DNA from: Hansfordia pulvinata | Taxonomy: Eukaryota > Ascomycota > Sordariomycetes > Xylariales | Reading direction: 5' to 3' | Length of the DNA stretch: 64,000 bases | NCBI GenBank assembly: GCA_006538405.1 | Contig: BJKQ01000001.1 | Span: 3,968,001-4,032,000, forward strand | Part shown: positions 59,501-64,000 of the stretch, piece after piece | How the letters are laid out: each line of letters begins with the position of its first letter | Position numbering within the stretch: the first letter of the stretch is position 1 | Notes under the pieces: generated by a model | What the model saw: the letters and a program-made list of their open reading frames with translations, nothing else | The model's database searches: none | Told to the model about the DNA's origin: nothing | Made by a program: the position numbers and the translations under genes

Positions 59501-59889
59501 TGATCCAGCGCACCCTGGACTTTGTGTTGAGCGGCGAGGTCAAGAGCCAGGACCTGTACCTCCCGGCTGCCGGGCTCCGGGGTCACGCCGAGGGTATCGA
59601 AGCTCTCTTCAAGTGGCTGACGGAGAAGTGGCCCGAAATCCAGTCTCGCCTGGCGGGCAACCCTTCCATCCTGAGCTCCATGGTGACCATCTGCTCCAAC
59701 GGCTTCGCCAAGCAGTCGCAGCTGGACAGCGTGGAAGAGTTCTTCAAGGGCATCGACACCAAGGCTTTTGACCAGAGCCTGGCGCAGAACAAGGACGCCA
59801 TCCGCAGTAAGATTTCGTGGCTGGAGCGTGACCGCGACGATGTTTCTGCTTGGGTTAAGGAGAACGGGTACAGCAAGGCCAACCTGTAG
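56565..59889 (+). CDS. APE2: M1 family zinc aminopeptidase, frame broken by one base
   Basis: Metallo-aminopeptidase of the puromycin-sensitive/Aap1-Ape2 group, removing N-terminal residues from peptides. Model: exons 56565-56710, 57158-59350, 59407-59889; 940 residues. The catalytic site is intact: GAMENWG (~341-347) and HELAH (377-381) with the third ligand Glu400 in NEGFA, the HEXXH-X18-E arrangement. The C-terminal ERAP1-like helical domain ends WVKENGYSKANL. At 57986-57989 (four C) the frame breaks: DAEFP must join LPKMDMIAIPDF with one added base. The first exon encodes an Arg/Ser/Ala-rich leader (MSLPVRIRLQSRTLSSALAR) that looks mitochondrial. The second ATG at 57165 (MCRLAGDIDHTGG) would give a cytosolic form. 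The 447-bp first intron is a multiple of three with no stop, so its removal is an inference. Confidence 0.9.
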
Positions 59890-62520
59890 ATGTAGAAGAG
59901 CGAAAACAAGTGGGAATAGGGCGAGGATATCTTTGAGTAAACTGGGCCTGGTAATCCGACAGGGCGCGCACTAGAATGCCCGAAATGCATGAGAGGGCCA
60001 GCAGCCGTTCCGCGCAGTACCGAAACGCATAATTTGGCGCACGATGCCGTTAGTTGAAGACTCCGGGCTTCCTGTTGGGAAGATCGGCGATAGAGGACTT
60101 GTGCCATAGCTGTATGCAGCCCATCCACGGGAATGAATAATCCATGCCAGATAGATCGTGCTAGAATATCAACCAGGCTGAAGACGATGAAAGGCAAGGA
60201 GAGATCGGCTCGATTCGTGCCGGTCGCTATCCAATCCAATGCCACGTCTGCCCGACGCCACACTCAAAGCCTTGTGTCCTTGACCGTGGGGGCTTTGCTT
60301 ACCCACGAAGGGAGCCGCCTAGTCTTGGGGATGACGGTGGTCGGAGCCGGAGAGGGGAACTAAAAGCAGGCAGCTCGCCTCCTCGGCACCGTCCGCGCAG
60401 CGCGAGAAACCCGCGCCCTCTCGCTCAGGAAAGATGCATCTCCGGAGCAGCGGCCAGCCCTGGAGGTCCTTGGAGAAGCGAGGCTGGATCCGGGTCCCCG
60501 CAGGACTCGCCCAGCGGGATGGGATGGAGATGGAAGGGGGAGTTCCCTCTGCCGCCCTGTCCCTGGATGAGGAACGGCGATACGGTCACGGAGATGTCGC
60601 GGAGATGTGTGGTGAAAGCCTGAGAATCACCTTAGGAGGCGTGATAAGAGGGGGGAGGGATGCTGGTCGTGGTGGTGGTTCTTTATGCGGTCTGGCACGT
60701 ATTTCGATCGAACAGCGTGGATGGGGTGGACGGCCGTGGTGCTCTGGTAGGGGCGCGCAGTAGGGAGTAATAAAGGGATAAGAGAGTGCTTCGCGACCTT
60801 TTGCAGCCGTACTTGTGAACGGGACGGGGCGTTCTGACGCGGGCAACCCCTGGATGTCGTGTGCCCCGTTGCGTGGAAAGGCGCATTCGCAGGACTCAAC
60901 AACCGGGCAGACAAGTTTCCGTTTCCCGTGTCGCAGCCGATATGGACCTTTGTGTACCTGCGCCGCCTCGCATGTGCGCGGCGGACGGGAAAGCGCATTT
61001 TGCATCGATCTGGACGGAGGGCCAATGAGGCCACTTGCATCCACGCATGTATCTCGTTTCTCTCCAGGTTTGTTTGGCTGCCTGTTGCAGACAGCCAGGG
61101 CGGCTCTGCCGAGCGCCCGCCCGGTCCTTCCCGGCCCCCCCTCAGATCTCGGTATGACATGTCGACGACAAAGGCGTGCGCGTGGGCCGAGCACGAGCAT
61201 TGCATTGGCAGCTGGCGATCTTTGCGTGCCTCACCAGCCGACGGCGATGAACAGACATGATAGTACTTGCATACAGGGCTGCGAGCTGGCGGACCTTGGG
61301 TCTGGGCAGCGAGGATCTCTTTTCCTCGAGGTCGGCCGGCCCCAGACGCCGCCGCCGCCGCCGCCCGCATGGGGATACGATGCTATCCCAAGGCGACGTC
61401 GGGCACTCGCACGGTAAGCAGGCGTTCGTGGCAGTGATTCGCCAGCGGCTGAGGGCAGGGTTGCCGCCTTGGCCGCCTCGTCATTGGTCGCCCCGACCGC
61501 GGGAGAGATAAGAGAACGACGGGACGAGTTGGATCGACACAGACAGACAGACAGACAGACAAGACGGATAGCACAGACATCAATCAGCCCCCGGGCGAAT
61601 CCCTTCCCTAGTGCGGCATGGACGGGGCTGATAAGCACCCTCTTGGCTCTCTCCCGGGTGCCCACCCGCTTGCATCGCGTGTGCTTGGCTTTCTCTTGGG
61701 GTTATTCGCTCGCTCGTCGCCTATCCCGCGCGTCAACGCTGTGTGGGTTGTCACGCAGTATATTCTCCTCAATTTCTTGTTGCTCTCTTCTCTCTCCGGG
61801 TCTTTTGTTTCTTTCATCCTCCGCCCCTTTCTCCGCACGGTACTCGGACTCTGGGGCGGCGCGGCGCGGCGCGGCGCGGCGCGGTCCCGCCGGCTGTGAG
61901 TCGATACTTTGACTGACGCGGCGGCAGTGCTGTCGTCTTGAGAGCTTCGACTGCCCGCCTTGGGGAACCAGCCCTCCGACTCGAAACGCACAAGCTAGTT
62001 CGCAGCATACGTAAGGCCACGGCAGTGCCTTTTTTTTTCTTCTTTTTTTTCAAAAAAAAAACCTCCTTGGTGAAGCCCGTCCTCCTCGAAGAGCCACAGC
62101 CGAGCACCCTCTTCGGGAAATCGTCGCTGGGTCGCCCGGGGTCCCGGTATCTAATCCCTTCTTTCCCAAGCCATCGGTCTTTTGATCCCTGGGCCCAAGC
62201 ACTGACGGGCTCTGTTTGTGAGCCAGGGGTCCGGGCTCTCGTACGGTTTAGACGACATACTCCGTAGTCGTAGGTCCCCACCTTGCTCGATTCCACAGGC
62301 GCTTTCTCTCCTTCTCTCTTTCTCCCCCCTGGCGGCCCCCCGTCGGTGTAAGGATCCAAGGGCGAAATCAGCTGCTGGCGTGGGGCCGCCGCCCCGGCTC
62401 TTCCACTGCTGCCCTGTCTCTTGGCCCCGCCACGCGTCGCGAGCAGGCACTCGTAGGGTTGTGACTCCTGCCGCGCTGCTGTGCTGCGGACTTTTTTTTC
62501 TTCTTGACGTGCCGTGTCAG
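59890..62520. other. Long intergenic region with simple repeats
   Basis: No supported gene in 2.6 kb. Contains (ACAG)n at 61539-61560, a (GCGGC)n block at 61855-61884, a T-tract/A-tract pair near 62030-62062 and TACTCCGTA at 62258-62266. Overlapping frames at 60.6-61.4 kb on both strands have no recognisable domain. Confidence 0.5.
61855..61884 (+). repeat. (GCGGC)n pentanucleotide repeat
   Basis: About six GCGGC units in tandem in intergenic DNA. Confidence 0.85.
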
Positions 62521-63719
62521 GCGTGCGTCCCTTGCAAGAAACTATCTTATCGTCAGCTCGGATGGAGGGGCCAGCCATTCCCATCTTCCTATTGGCCAGC
62601 CAAGTACCGCGATGGGCATACTCGTATCGTGTGCAGAACCCAAGACGCTACTCGCACAATCGCAAGCCACTGTGCCGTCCGGGGACACTGCACGTCAGCT
62701 TGTCATTTGGCCCAGTACCCCGGTTTTCGCGATAAGAGAAGAGGAGAAGAATCTCTAATAAGAGGCTCGTGGCTCCTTGACAGCAGCTGGCCGCCTCTTT
62801 AGCTGTATCGGCTTAATCCTTTCTTTCTCTTCCGGAGCAGACATCCATGATAATCGTCATTGTTGTCGTTGTTTCTCCTCCACCTCCTCGAGCCAGCGTG
62901 AACTGCCCTGACCCAATCTTGCGCTAGGATAAGATAGCCCCTCAGCCAGGTAGGACCGACCAGTCCCCCGGCGCCGGTAGCGCCAGCCTTATCAAGAGGC
63001 GCCCGCCTGTCCGTGCAACGCCCACTGATACCCGTCGTTGCAGGCCCGTTATAGTCTCATCAGTTGCTTATCTCGGGGAGAGGGATCGATAACAGCACCA
63101 CGTCGCTACCACAGCCGCGCGATAGCGATACCACGACCCCTGCCAATTGGCTGGCTGGCTGGCTGGCTGGCTGCTGGATTTCCTCCCGAGGAGAAAGGCC
63201 ATCAGACTCGTCCGCCCGGCGGCAGCTCCCGACACGCATCTGCTGCTTGGGCTAAGCCAGGCCGCCACCAGTTGGCCCCTTGCTGTCAGACAGCACCGGA
63301 GAAGTCGAATCCGCTGAGCCCAGTCTCGGCGGCCCGAAGCCACTCTCACCACGGCTCATCGTTTGCGGGTGTGGATAATCCCATTCTTCCAGTAAGCCAG
63401 TCCGATCCTCAAGATTCTCGAGGTGGTTGAGAGTCCGGAGATGCAAATCTCAGGCCCAGACTCTTCAACCACTGGGTTGTGACGTAACTGGCCTCCCGCG
63501 CCGAACCCAGCATCTCCGTTAACGATACTGCGGCAGGCAAGACGTATATATTGAGGGTGCGAGGAGACGACGGCTGAGGGTGGACCGAGAATATCTTTGA
63601 CAAAGCGGGCAAAGACATACAGGCCCGCGGACCAGAAACGCAGTTCTCTCGCGGCCGCTTTTGGAAAATAACGAGACGACCAAGCCTTTCCACTCGCGAG
63701 TCAACCGGAAAAGACGACA
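62521..63719 (+). promoter_or_regulatory. Nitrate transporter promoter with GATA-factor site cluster
   Basis: HGATAR-type sites on either strand: CTTATC 62546-62551, GATAAG 62731-62736, GATAAG 62928-62933 overlapping GATAG 62933-62937, CTTATC 62988-62993, CTTATC 63067-63072, GATAA 63088-63092 and GATAG 63121-63125. These are the targets of AreA/NIT2 nitrogen regulators, and closely spaced sites are typical of nitrate-assimilation promoters. A TATATATT element lies at about 63545-63552, ~170 bp before the ATG. No gene was seen in this stretch. Confidence 0.6.
63148..63173 (+). repeat. (GGCT)n tetranucleotide repeat
   Basis: Six tandem GGCT units within the nitrate transporter upstream region. 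Confidence 0.85.
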
Positions 63720-64000
63720 ATGCGCTTCTCCACCCTCTGGACCTCTCCCGAGGTCAACCCCCTGAGCCTGAAGGCCCTCTCAATCCCCGTGCTCAACCCA
63801 GTCGACAAATATGGCCGCGTCTTCTTCTTCTCCTGGTGGGGCTTCATGGTCGCCTTCTGGGCGTGGTATGCATTTCCGCCGCTTGTAAGTGCTGCCCGGC
63901 AATCGCACCACTCCGCTTCGGTCGCAGTCGTCCACATGTCGAATCCACAAATCCAAGCCCCGCCCCTCTACTTCTCCTTACCCAGAAAATCCAGACCCGG
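63720..64000 (+). CDS. NNP-family nitrate transporter, N-terminal part (3' truncated by window edge)
   Basis: MFS high-affinity nitrate/nitrite transporter of the plasma membrane (CrnA/NrtA, NRT2 type). Exon 1 is 63720-63884 (55 codons) and ends at a perfect GTAAGT donor. The peptide reads MRFSTLWTSPEVNPLSLKAL, then PVLNPVDKYGRVFFFSW, then a first TM ending AFWAWYAFPPL. The PEVNP and NPxxxYGRVFFFSW blocks are diagnostic of fungal nitrate transporters. The next exon probably starts after CCCAG at 63985, giving KIQTR before the window ends; this is less certain. The GATA-site cluster upstream fits nitrogen-regulated expression. Confidence 0.85.
   Translation, partial: MRFSTLWTSPEVNPLSLKALSIPVLNPVDKYGRVFFFSWWGFMVAFWAWYAFPPLVSAARQSHHSASVAVVHMSNPQIQAPPLYFSLPRKSRP

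Overview
The window is nuclear DNA of a filamentous ascomycete (Pezizomycotina, most likely Sordariomycetes). It is GC-rich and carries short GT-AG introns, mostly 47-260 bp, with CTAAC/CTGAC branch points. Start codons sit in CACC-ATG contexts. The gene set is eukaryotic, including fungal-specific families (rhodopsin-like membrane protein, DUF5102/Laa2-like protein, LYC1-type acetyltransferase). Intergenic spaces are long, CT-rich and full of microsatellites. No CRISPR, operon or prokaryotic element is present, and I saw no convincing tRNA or rRNA gene.

Left part (1-19.5 kb): the 3' part of an unrecognised coiled-coil protein; a five-exon seven-TM fungal rhodopsin-domain protein; DDB1, the CUL4 ubiquitin ligase adaptor; a decayed copia-type gag relic; the Rieske subunit of complex III; a secreted cysteine-containing protein of unknown role; a doubtful small Cys-rich ORF; and an LYC1-like lysine acetyltransferase. 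Middle (21-39.6 kb): divergent CCT1/TCP-1 alpha and cytosolic prolyl-tRNA synthetase; eIF2 gamma; a DUF5102/Laa2-like AP-1 accessory protein; the FG nucleoporin NSP1; and the mitochondrial ATPase inhibitor IF1. Right part (39.6-64 kb): a 6.2 kb gene-poor stretch rich in palindromic ACATGTA/TACTCCGTA motifs; a 14-3-3 protein; the diphthamide J-protein DPH4; divergent mL59 and the spliceosomal DEAD-box helicase PRP28; an M1 aminopeptidase with a possible mitochondrial leader; and, at the edge, the first exon of an NNP-type nitrate transporter behind a cluster of GATA (AreA/NIT2-type) sites.

Most genes are housekeeping genes for translation, protein folding, splicing, nuclear transport and respiration. 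The two with clear metabolic regulation are the nitrate transporter and possibly LYC1; both are nitrogen-related but lie far apart.

The most important observation concerns the sequence itself. Five conserved, probably essential plus-strand genes (DDB1, ProRS, 14-3-3, PRP28, aminopeptidase) each lose their reading frame by exactly one base, at six sites in all. Every site is at or next to a run of C. Conserved protein sequence resumes immediately in the next frame each time. This looks like systematic homopolymer under-calling rather than biology, and those genes should not be called pseudogenes.
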